In this document: positions 55,322 through 64,000 of the stretch, piece after piece
Numbering within the stretch: the first letter of the stretch is position 1
How the letters are laid out: the number at the start of each line of letters is the position of its first letter
Assembly (NCBI GenBank): GCA_035578175.1
Contig: JAQMRL010000003.1
Span: 103,590,969-103,654,968, forward strand
Direction: 5' to 3'
Source of the DNA: Catonia carolina
Lineage: Eukaryota; Arthropoda; Insecta; Hemiptera; Achilidae
Length of the DNA: 64,000 bases
Notes under the pieces: model-generated
Told to the model about the DNA's origin: nothing
Database searches by the model: none
Seen by the model: the letters and a program-made list of their open reading frames with translations, nothing else
Program-made: the position numbers and the translations under genes

Positions 55322-55990
55322 ATTTTTTTTCCTCTTTAATTCTTTATTTACAACTGTAAAATGTTACATCAAGCAAATGTGATGATTATCATAATAATGT
55401 AAGTGACATGATAGGCAGGAGAGGGGTAGGGCCCCCCATTGGTGCCTCCCCAAGAATGAAATTTGTATATCAAATTAGCAGGTCTCTACTCCAGCGTCTT
55501 TTAAGACGTCTAGGGGGATTATCAGGTAAATGGACGTAGGAAAGTGAACGCACCAGGGGGTTCTCGTGTTCGTGTGACTTGTCGTGAAAGCGTTTGTATA
55601 GGTATTCAACGGAATTTTGTACAAGTGGTGTTTTCAAATCTGTATGTAAGGTTTTGTTGCTAACGTAAAGAGGTGCATTTGCTATAAGGCGTAATGTTTT
55701 TGACTGGAATGCTTGAATTCGTTGCAAGTTAGAGGGTTTGGTTGAACCGTAAATTTGGGACCCGTAGGTCCATATAGGTTTCAAAAGAGAACAATATATG
55801 CGTAATTTTTGTGCCATTGGTAATTTTGATCGTTTGTGAAGTAGGGAGTAGGCCTATAAAAGTTTAAGTCGGGAATTCAGTAATAAACGTTTCCGTTTGA
55901 TATGTGTGCTCCAAGTTAGTCGTTTATCAAAAGTCAGACCGAGATACTTGACCGTATCTGTTTTTGTGACGTATAGTTTGACGATAATAA
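55322..55990 (-). mobile_element. Jockey-clade LINE 3' end
   Basis: The minus-strand frame runs from about 55990 with a single TAG: TVKYLGLTFDKRLTWSTHIK, RKRLLLNSRLKLL, stop, then KLPMAQKLRIYCSLLKPIWT, YGSQIYGSTKPSNLQRIQAF and QSKTLRLIANAPLYVSN, ending RRLKRRWSRDLL near 55470. YLG.. and IKPIWTYG..L.G are hallmarks of Jockey-clade reverse transcriptase C-termini. A ~140-bp 3' UTR with AATAAA (55343-55348 on the plus strand) and poly(A) at 55324 follow. Everything upstream of the YLG motif is lost. Confidence 0.9.
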
Positions 55991-56199
55991 TTTTGTGACG
56001 ATCTGTATAATTTTGACGTTATTTTAATCATTATGTACAATTAATTTTTTTATTTTTAAACCTTTTTAGTGATTAGTGATGGTTTTGATCCCTTTTTATT
56101 TCCTTATTATTATTTCTCAATATATTCACTTATTTGAACTTCGGTTTCTCAGTTTTCAATTTCCTACGTGCCCAGCAGGGCTTCATCACCTCTGAATTA

Positions 56200-56550
56200 T
56201 GTGTCCTTTAAGCATCGGTTCGTTGTCTTGAGACAGTCTCCTTCCAGGTTCTTCCAGATATAGTTCTGTGTTGTTGAGCATCTGTTTGAGTGTGGCCCTG
56301 GATGAAAGAACTTGTGTTGTGGTGTTCATTTTGATCAGGTCGGAATCGATTGCTCTGAACCATCGTTGTGGGTTCTTTGATTCTCAGCAGTAATTTCATG
56401 TTTATTTAGTCAGTCTAAAGTTAGGCATTCGGTACAGGTGGCCATAAAAGGTGAGTCTACGTTTTCTGAAAGCTGTTGTGATTTTCTTGTGTAACGGTAC
56501 ACGTCCTCATTACTTCTGACCCTGTATTCTTCGTCTTCTAATCAGGGACC
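56200..56550 (-). pseudogene. LINE ORF2 tail fossil
   Basis: Minus-strand readings EYRVRSNEDVYRYTRKITTA, FRKRRLTFYGHLYRMPNFRL and TK, then (after a shift) NYC, stop, ESKNPQRWFRAIDSDLIKMN. These correspond to Y..RSNE.LY.YT..I....RKRRL.FYGHLYRM..NRLTK.IF...W...V..DL of an insect LINE. The 63-codon frame at 56208-56399 is a shadow. Confidence 0.8.
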
Positions 56551-57388
56551 TAGGAATTTCCCAATTTATTTTTTTTTATTTTTTGGAAATCCTGTTGTGA
56601 CCATCAAGCGTTATCTACAAAATTAGATCTCTTATTCAATCCATATATCCATTTTACTTAATTAACTGATTGAATGGGCCTAAATCTCATTTTAATTGTA
56701 TCCAAAGTTTTCGCAATTTCATCTAATAATTTGTGTTACTATTTATAATTGGCAAAAATTATGGCCTTTCCTTGAACATTTTTCTTACTTTTACCAAGGT
56801 TGCTTTTAATGTAGAACATGAATTTATTAATCCGGTTCAAATTTGTATTGTAATTACTATTGTTTACAAGTGATCTGAAAACAAAAATTTAGAACACTGA
56901 TTTTGATTTTTAAGAAAATGTTTTGTGTCTTTAATTTTTTCTTATACAAAATAATTAAATTGAATTTCACGGTCATTTTGTAGGTCAGTTTTGTAATTGT
57001 TGTTATCTTTATATTGTGTAGTCAACGTGATATAAACAAACAAGAACGTCCCTTGGAATTCTATTAACTATGGACAAAAAGAAAATTAAATTATTTTATG
57101 AATAAAAAGAATACTTTTTATGTCCATTGCAAGCTCTGTATACTTTGTGTAAAGTAAATTTATTTAAAATTATCTCTTGTATTATTCTATATTATTTTTC
57201 TATTGTACAGGTTGTTATAAAAGTATAGTACGTAAAATTGTTTCTACCTGAAAAGGATTAACTGCAGATTCTATGGGCTAATAAAACGTGGTAATAGATA
57301 CAATTTATACCATTGTTCCATTTAAACGAAGATTTTTAGTTGCGCTGTTAAAAACAGTGGGTAATATTTCGAGATTAATAGGCTAACC
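56551..57388. other. unassigned AT-rich stretch
   Basis: No recognised feature. Confidence 0.3.
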
Positions 57389-57781
57389 TTGCCCATAACG
57401 GCAGGTGGAGTGTTAAATTAATTGCACTCGATCTGTTTGTTTCATGGCTACAAAAATAGTTCTGTTTCTTATCACGTAGTCAGCCAATTATATGACAACT
57501 ATTTAAAAACAGAAGAGGTAAAGGTGTAAAAGACACTAGTCAGAGTTATCTCCTCTGAGAGTAATGAATATCATTATACAGCCAGATCCTGTGGTGAATG
57601 AAGTGAAGGCGGCATTTTCAGGGTGGAAAGTGGGTGCTTCTCGGAGGACCTGGTATGCTGATAAGCATAATCTTTCTACTCTGTGAGGAAGGCAATTGTA
57701 AACCAGCTCACTCCTCGTTTTTACTTAGTAAAACCTCTAGAGGTTCAAACCAGTCTTTCGGCTGTTGACCTAAACAACAAC
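57389..57781 (+). repeat. SINE-A copy, full length
   Basis: Complete plus-strand copy from TTGCCCATAACGGCAGG to GACCTAAACAACAACA, the clearest AAC-repeat tail. Possible weak TSD (AGGCTAACCT / AGGCCAAACT). The 98-codon frame at 57683-57979 is a shadow. Confidence 0.82.
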
Positions 57782-57871
57782 AGGCCAAACTATAAAATTC
57801 TATTTTTGTTTATACCTCTTATCACTATGCCCTCAATTTGTTCAACAGATTGTGAGTACAGAGTCGGGTAT

Positions 57872-58185
57872 TGTTCTACGCGGTCTATTGGTAAAGTTCT
57901 CGCTGCCAGTCAGCTGTTTAACAGCTTATTTTCGGAGACGAAGGTTTCAAAGTTTCAAATCCTATTAAAGATAAGGTAGTTACTTTTATACGGATATGAA
58001 TATTATGCATTGGTTACCGGTGTACTTTGATGGTTAGGGTTCAATTAACATTACTTTCTCAGGAATAGTTGGCCTGAATCTGAACAAGATTACACCTCAT
58101 TTACGTCATACATATTATCATCTAATTGGGACATCGGAGTTGCTTATTGTTTTAAATTAAATATATTGCAACGTACACACAGATA
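57872..58185 (+). repeat. tRNA-headed SINE-D, copy 6
   Basis: Head ACGCGGTCTATTGGTAAAG, the GCTGTTTAACAGC palindrome, B-box region GTTTCAAATCCTA, body, and end TTGCAACGTACACACAG. Confidence 0.75.
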
Positions 58186-58707
58186 AAACAAATAACGTTG
58201 CTCTTTCCATTCAAATAATTTTGTTATCTTTGGCACGAACAGTTGCAGGTTTTGCTGAAAAAGTGTGACTAACTTCAAAGTAAAGATATCCCCAGAAATA
58301 ATTCATTAAACGTGTTGAATAATTCAATTTTTAAAAAAAATGCGCTATACTTTTGTCGCACCTTATACATTAGTGTAGATTATTCTCCTTTCCCGTATCT
58401 ATTCATAGCTAACCATTTTTTTATAATATAATTTTCTACTACGTTAACAGTATTTAGTTTTAAATACTGTAATGGTGACACTTAATAAGGAAAAATACAT
58501 AGGTATAAAAGATAATCATTTGTAAATTACTTACATTTTTATTTTCTGAATAAAATGTAAAATAGGCCAATTTTTTTTTCTTTTTTATAATGCAGCACTG
58601 TTTGTGCACGCGAGTACAAATTTCTAATAAGGCCAACTACAGTGTTCTACGGTTACTCTTTTCAAAAAATGCTCATATCTAATCACCACTAAAAATTTAA
58701 AAAAAAA
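58186..58707. other. unassigned AT-rich stretch
   Basis: No recognised feature. Confidence 0.3.
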
Positions 58708-59609
58708 TCTGGTGTGAAACACTCACTTAACTTTCTCTTCCCAATGCAAATAATGAATGATATAACCTATCATTAATAATACAACATACGAAATAAACAA
58801 AAATACATTACCTTATTTTAATGAGTGAATGATGCAAAATGAAAATCAATTTCATTTTGGCTTAAAAATACGCAAAATCAATCTTTCACGCTAAACTAGG
58901 CTCTGTAGAGAAAAATTCTCTAAATAAAAGTTTTAGATCTTTAAATACCCTATAAATTTTAATATAAACATTTTTGTTGTAAAATGCATACTAAGATTGA
59001 AATCTTAAAAAACAATTTTTTTACTGATTTTCATGGAAAAAACAGAAAATATCGCTTAACTAAACGTTATACAAAGAAATGTTTGAATAAAAGTTGTAGG
59101 TTTTTAAATTTTCTACAACTTATGTTTTATAAATTTTTGTGGTAAAATGCCTACTATTAAGGCCGCAATTCTAAAAAAAAAAAAAAAAATTCTATGAGAG
59201 CACAGCCTCCCGAAGAATTTCAGCAGACATGCCGCCTACCCTATCTGTAGAGCATTAAAAAATGTAGTAATTTAAAAGATTTTTTTTAAAAAAGTGGTAG
59301 GAACCGTTTTTGAGAAAATCGCAGAAAAGTGAAAAATTACACGAATAAACTACTACTTCCGGTTAACCGATTTTGATAAAAATGTTCATGTCGGGTCCTC
59401 TAGTGGTACTTAAGTTCCAAGTTTTAACTTAATACAATGTTCCGTTCTTGAGATATTTTGTTCACACACACACACCAGTCGCTAAAAAACATGTTTTTTG
59501 GGTTCAGGGGGTCTGAAAACGTGTATATCCGGTAAAAACTCGGTTTTGAAAAATTGACATGAAAACAAAACATTCCTTTCTATTTATATTCATGTAGGCA
59601 AGAGAAAGC
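58708..59609 (-). repeat. HINE-like element, full-length copy B12
   Basis: A 902-bp copy with its 5' end at 59609 (GCTTTCTCTTGCC), short (GT)n, both internal units, a diverged subterminal repeat (ACTTTCTCTTCCC near 58730), a weakened hairpin, and CACCAGA at 58708. T runs flank it on the element strand. Confidence 0.82.
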
Positions 59610-59761
59610 AAAAAATATGGATCAGATTTTCACGGTTTACACACATGTTATTCGTTTAAGTATACGATTACATTACCTCATTTTATTTAAATTTGTAAAA
59701 TTTTATTGTGCATTTTTCTTATATAAGGTGTATTGGAATAAATATCAGAAATTTCTTTTTA

Positions 59762-59990
59762 ATACCTAACGTGTGTATGCTGAAATCTGTCCAATTTAAG
59801 AACAATAAGCAACTCTATGACCCAATGAGATAAGGATGATACGTATGACGTGTAAAAAAGATGTAGTCTTGTACAGACTCAGGCCAAATTACTAAGAAAA
59901 CATGCTTAATTGAACTCCGACCATCAAAGTACACCGGTAACCACTGTCTAGTATTCAAATCCGTTTAAAAGTAACAACTACCTCCACTAC
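59762..59990 (-). repeat. tRNA-headed SINE-D, copy 7, head-truncated
   Basis: SINE-D body with AAGAACAATAAGCAACTCTA and CATCAAAGTACACCGGTAAC. It breaks after AGTAACAACTACCTCCACTA, so the tRNA-like head is absent. Confidence 0.7.
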
Positions 59991-60206
59991 GAAAAATTAT
60001 TGGCACGATTTTTGCGAAGTGTCTTGTCCAATTATTACTCCATTTGAAACTATTATTTTGTCTACAATTTTTTAATTGCTACAAGGGGAAAATTCATTTT
60101 GATCTCTATATCATCTCAAAATGGTAGCCTCAAAACAAGTTTTTTACCAGCTTTAATGTAGGTATAGTTCAGGGTGTTGAACCCTGATTGTTTAGCAGCT
60201 GTCACG

Positions 60207-60507
60207 ATTAGGGGCTGCTGAGATAAGATTGTTAAGTTTTTTGGCAGGGTATTGATTTCTGGACTATAAAAGAACTTATGATATTAGGCATGAACTTAAT
60301 GTGCCAAGGGTGATATCAACCATTCTGAAATACAGGCATAAGTAGTATAGTCATTTGGTGTCGATTCCAGATAATCAAACACTCGAACAATGTGATATTG
60401 GACGACCTCAAAAGAAATGGAACTTCTAAATTTTTCAGGAAATATCAGATTACTTAGTTTGAAATTGAAACAGGCCAGAAGGCCTAATCCGTATCATTTA
60501 TGATGAT
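60207..60507 (+). pseudogene. LINE ORF2 tail fossil
   Basis: One frame with two stops: GAAEIRLLSFLAGY, stop, FLDYKRTYDIRHELNVPRVI, STILKYRHK, stop, YSHLVSIPDNQTLEQCDIGR and PQKKWNF. After a shift the ending is KQARRPNPYHL. The order matches AAEM.FL...AGY..LD.KRNEDIR.ELNV..V...I..YR.KW..HL.R..D.R..K.....GRP..RW...QA.RPNP. Confidence 0.82.
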
Positions 60508-60939
60508 TAAAAGTATTTTTTGGGCAAAAATTTGTACCGAAAATTCATTAAATCACCAAAATTCTCCACCCAGACTTCACAGAAGATGGAGTAGAGACTT
60601 CTTGTAAAACATTTAAAAATTACCTCTGGGAGTTTTACTACTGAGTTGTGTTATCCTTTAAATTATTCATGTTGTATTTTCACCCAACATCGAAAACATT
60701 ATCCTCAAATTTACTACTTTTGTGTACATACAGTTGTAAATAACACAAAGTAAAAAACAAAAACACCAGACATAAGTATACCAAAAAATTAATCGAATTT
60801 TTCTGTTAAGTTGCTTATCAAAATAGATTATGATTTCAAATTTTTTTCATTGAAATCGGTTCATTCATTAAAGTTCCTAGAAATAATTATCATTTTATAA
60901 CAACTGGTAAATGAAATACTGTATTTAAACGAAATAGAC
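60508..60939. other. unassigned AT-rich stretch
   Basis: No recognised feature. Confidence 0.3.
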
Positions 60940-61030
60940 CCACGAACACAAACCCACCAGTAAGAGGAGTGTTGGACGCCCGAGAAGGAGATGGTTTTTG
61001 GAACAGGTCGAGCTGCCTAATCCATGAAGT
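60940..61030 (+). pseudogene. LINE ORF2 C-terminus fossil (GRPRRRW type)
   Basis: KPTSKRSVGRPRRRWFLEQV then ELPNP and stop. Nearly identical to the end of the fossil at 37745-38432. Only about 30 codons remain. Confidence 0.75.
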
Positions 61031-61544
61031 GAAAAAGAAGAATAGATTAGACTTTTGATGCATGCAAACTGTTAATCATTCCTATTCTAAATTCAGTATT
61101 AAATTGGTCAAAATATGAACTGTAAAACAAGTACTCGTTGAATATCCGCGAAAAAGTTAGAGCTATTTTCCCGGTTCATTTATTACTGTTTACAAAACTC
61201 TTATTCAAAATTTAAGTTTATTAATTTTAGTTTGTAAGTTACTTTATTGATATTTTATAAAAATATTTAGGTTGTGGGAAACTTTTACTAAATTTAGTAA
61301 GTCAATTGATTCGGCTCGTCACGTTCATGCCATTTGATGGTTTGTACTGCAACTGAACTATGGAAAATGTTATTAATGTTTTATAGTAGTAAACTTTATC
61401 GTTTAGCGTGCAAAATATGAAAGAACAAGGTTCTCTTTTAAATATTAACTTATTATGTAACCATTGCAAAAGTTATTAATATTACTTAATGTTCTTCTAG
61501 TTCGTTTTTATTTGTATAAAAATTATTGTAACACTTAGCTAAGA
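61031..61544. other. unassigned AT-rich stretch
   Basis: No recognised feature. Confidence 0.3.
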
Positions 61545-61692
61545 TCTTTTCGGGATCTGGGTAAAATAAATAATACAACGACTTCCTTAAACTTAGAATA
61601 ATTATTTATTGACACGATTAAATTAATAATTATAGAAATTAAAGCTTGAAACTAAACTTAAATTTTTACATTTATATTATAATACCATATTA

Positions 61693-61764
<72 letters not shown>

Positions 61765-62180
61765 GTTACAGATTAAATTAAATACAAAACTTAAAGCTTA
61801 AATTAAACTAAACTCAACTATGAATAAAATACTGTCAATTAACAGTAAAAAAATGATTTACCTAGATACACTCAGTTGCTACCACCCCTACGCACATGTA
61901 CTATTTACGTAATTCTGAACCGGCCCCGTAACGACACTATTTCAAAACAGCCTGACAACACTAATTTTATTATCAGTATAAACTCCAAATCACTACAAAG
62001 GCGTTACCTGTTTTTATACCTGCGGTCTAATAGTGTATGAATCAATCTAGACCCTTCTAACACTTTCTCCGCTTTATCAGAATATTATAGAAGGAATCAA
62101 AATAAAAACAAACATTTCTACTAGTTTCGATTTCTAATTAAAATATTTCATCCAATTATCGTTGTGACGAAACACTTAAT
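61545..62180 (-). repeat. LTR-like repeat, most complete copy
   Basis: On the minus strand it runs from GGAAT-type sequence near 62180 through GATTCCTTCTATAATATTC, a TATA box (GGTATAAAAACAGG at 62008-62021) and a GGGGCCGGTTC block, to an AATAAA signal (61605-61610) and TTTTACCCAGATCCCGAA at 61550. TATA then AATAAA in one ~600-bp repeat, repeated elsewhere in pieces, suggests a solo long terminal repeat. No primer-binding site, polypurine tract, gag or pol was found. Confidence 0.45.
61693..61765. repeat. (ATT)n microsatellite
   Basis: About 24 ATT/TTA repeats inside the LTR-like repeat. Confidence 0.95.
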
Positions 62181-63019
62181 TCTTACAATGAATAATTTTT
62201 CCCTTAAATATTTCTAGTTTTTAGTTGTTATTTCAGTTTTAAGTTTAAATTTCTTTAAAAAAATACTATTATAAATTCTATCCCATTGTATTAAATGAGC
62301 TAATTTCTGTCAAAATATTTAGACATTCTAACTTTAATCAGATTCTTATCTGAATCTTTTCCTATCCGGTGTGCCTATATATAGTCCGACACGTCTTCTG
62401 TCTTTGAATCTTTTCAAGTTTTCGCCCTCATAAAATTTCTTGTTACTATTAGCTGATAAAATAGTCTATATAAATCTTTATTAGTCGACGACCATTTTGT
62501 GGAATAGCAGAATGCGTACAATTGTATCTGTCTGATATTCCCGTTCCAATTTTAGCTCCATTTTTATTAGGTATACTTTAAAACATTTTTCTGTTGTTGT
62601 TTTTTAATATCGGCAATTGCGTTTATTTATTATTACTTATGTAAAATAAATTATACTCTTACTTCTAAATAATAAATACATATTAGGGAACTGACAAAAA
62701 TAATTCACATCGTTAAATCTAGTCACTAAGATAGTCTAAAAACTCCTGTTCCGAATGTAAGGCGTGTTTTGTTAAAATCTTTATAGTTTTATGATCAAAA
62801 TTTTAAGATTTTTTGGTAATTTATGAAAGAAACTAATGAAACTATCTGTAATAATTTTTCTAACTAGGAGTTCACTGCGACTTCGTATCGTAATTTGTTC
62901 TTCAAGTAGTAATTAATAAACAATTCTGAATTTTATTTTTGGAATTTAAAAACCTCAAAAATATATGCAGACGGCAGTGGAAGAATTTTGAATCCCATTG
63001 GGAGAGAAGAAGAGACTTT
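62181..63019. other. unassigned AT-rich stretch
   Basis: No recognised feature. Confidence 0.3.
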
Positions 63020-63745
63020 TTTCTTTTTTTTATCCGAGGCGGCGAGAAAACTCATGTTCACTCCCTCACGATGGGAGAAGTAGTGTTATACTCAATTGAG
63101 GCGTCCTCGTCCAGCCCCAAGGAGGCCGCAACCACCTTACCAACCAAAGACCCGCCGCCTGGCTGCTTAACCCGACATCAGCAAACAACCCTCCACCTCC
63201 CTCGGAACTGTTTATATAGTACTACAAGGGAAATATCAGGTTAAAAAAAATTACATACTGTCAGCGTGGCGTGGAAGGGAACCGTAGGCTAATTCCCCTC
63301 TCGCTGTCACTGACCAACACTCACTTTCTCACTTTCATTCATTTCTTTCATCACCAGCTCAGGAAATTAGTGTACCTACCTTACGTACTGAGATTGGGAC
63401 AGGATTGATTCACTGTGGGAGAGGGCGATCCCACTGATCTCCATATATCTCCTCCCGACCACCCTCTCCGCAAACTGAGCGACCAACTCTCTGAGCTCTC
63501 CTCATCCTGCAGCATCGCTGCCCCTACTCTCTCTGGGATCCACTGTGCAACGCCTATCTTCTCAGATGTCTCCATTCTGTCGAGGCCAAAATAGGGACAT
63601 ATTTTAAAAATTTGCGAAATGGATTCCTCTTCACTATCGCACAGTCGACATTTCGGTACTTCATGAAGTTTGAACCTAGTCAAATATGCCGCAAAACAAC
63701 CATCCATTAATCCGATAAATCCCAGTTACCTGACCTCGGTCTCAT
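63020..63745 (-). mobile_element. R1/I-like LINE 3' end, copy 2
   Basis: Longer copy of the element at 28420. It has the ORF2 C-terminal coding region (63381-63745), a GC-rich ~350-bp 3' UTR, and poly(A) at about 63012-63030. High similarity to copy 1 across more than 500 bp suggests the family was active more recently than the other LINE fossils. The plus-strand frame at 62939-63244 is a shadow. Confidence 0.82.
63381..63707 (-). pseudogene. R1/I-like LINE ORF2 C-terminal fragment
   Basis: MDGCFAAYLTRFKLHEVPKC then RLCDSEEESISQIFKICPYF fits the C-terminal zinc-knuckle segment of R1/I-type LINEs (G.F..YL.RF......C..C...E...H....CP.F), in which the usual His is Gln here. After AAMLQDEESSE the frame shifts away from the ending seen in copy 1 (LVAQFAERV), so the last third of the frame is not native. 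The knuckle is thought to help bind the element's RNA. Confidence 0.85.
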
Positions 63746-64000
63746 GCGTGTGAAATTAAGAAATGTGATATTAAACTGATGTACGCAATTCATATGTATA
63801 TTTATTTTAAGGACCTTTCGGTGGAAGTACTGTTAATTTTTTTATTTCCTCTGTTTAGTGATTTCATGTATTTTCCCATTTCTTATCCACAGATTATTTT
63901 CTTTTAATTTACCCTGGCGGTGCAGTTATAAATATTTAGTACTTAATACAGTTAACCATATAAGGAAAATATTGTTAAATACACACTCGAACATTTAATT
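63746..64000. other. unassigned edge
   Basis: AT-rich; no recognised feature. Confidence 0.3.

Noticed and set aside
61693..61765. ATT tract as a possible replication or scaffold element
   Set aside because: A simple microsatellite inside an LTR-like repeat is the sufficient explanation.
1..64000. CRISPR arrays, operons, ribosome-binding sites, prokaryotic mobile elements
   Set aside because: No spaced identical repeats, no gene clusters and no bacterial signals. The content is eukaryotic transposon debris.

Overview
The window is AT-rich eukaryotic DNA (about two-thirds A+T by eye) and I can support no intact host gene in it. The fossil transposons (non-LTR retrotransposon 3' ends, mariner, hAT, tRNA-headed SINEs, MITEs) point to an arthropod, most likely an insect. 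The recurrent retrotransposon tails of the types GRRRxSWLKNLRxWFG and GKRSVGRPRRRW make me lean to Hemiptera, but that is a weak inference. No open frame is longer than about 130 codons, and nearly all of them are chance frames or shadows of repeats. I read the window as intergenic or intronic DNA built by repeated transposon insertion.

Main repeat families. (A) A ~390-bp retroposon, called SINE-A here, with at least 11 copies. Several have 9-14 bp target-site duplications (TSDs), variable 5' truncation and a fixed 3' end (GACCTAAACAAC). (B) A ~927-bp element with a 13-bp terminal/subterminal inverted repeat, a hairpin next to one end and an internal 178-bp duplication; the layout resembles a non-autonomous Helentron (HINE). 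There are about a dozen copies, four in a row at 2-6.6 kb. (C) and (D) Two tRNA-headed SINE groups. (E) Many 5'-truncated or decayed LINE 3' ends, including a Jockey-type fragment, RTE-like fragments and a pair of R1/I-like tails. (F) DNA transposons: one mariner with broken transposase, two hAT elements with transposase remnants, one hAT MITE, a paired ~240-bp MITE, a TA-flanked MITE and a fold-back element. (G) LTR-like sequence with conserved TATA and polyadenylation signals.

Layout. 0-7 kb: SINE-A, then the HINE-like cluster. 7-13 kb: SINE-D, a SINE-A split by a hAT element, LINE tails, SINE-C and a truncated SINE-A. 13.6-18.7 kb: a rearranged HINE-like copy, a 95-codon frame that might be an exon, SINE-D/HINE fusion, LTR-like sequence. 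20-24.4 kb: HINE-like copy carrying a mariner, MITE, SINE-D, HINE-like copy. 26-38.5 kb: SINE-A, SINE-C, LINE, SINE-D, MITEs and a SINE-A inside a LINE fossil. 39-41 kb: a four-level nest (SINE-A > hAT > SINE-C and HINE-like copy, with a fold-back element alongside). 42-49 kb: SINEs, a LINE fossil ending in a microsatellite, an inverted-repeat pair around a CTAG-type element that itself carries two insertions, a CpG-rich patch and a hAT MITE. 52-64 kb: five LINE fossils or groups, SINEs, a HINE-like copy, an LTR-like copy and an R1/I-like LINE 3' end.

Nothing forms a working pathway. The most informative observations are structural. Two different hAT elements sit at the identical CTCTAGAG site in two SINE-A copies. 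A ~0.9-kb segment, if flipped, would restore a full HINE-like copy. The HINE-like family itself has a distinctive architecture.
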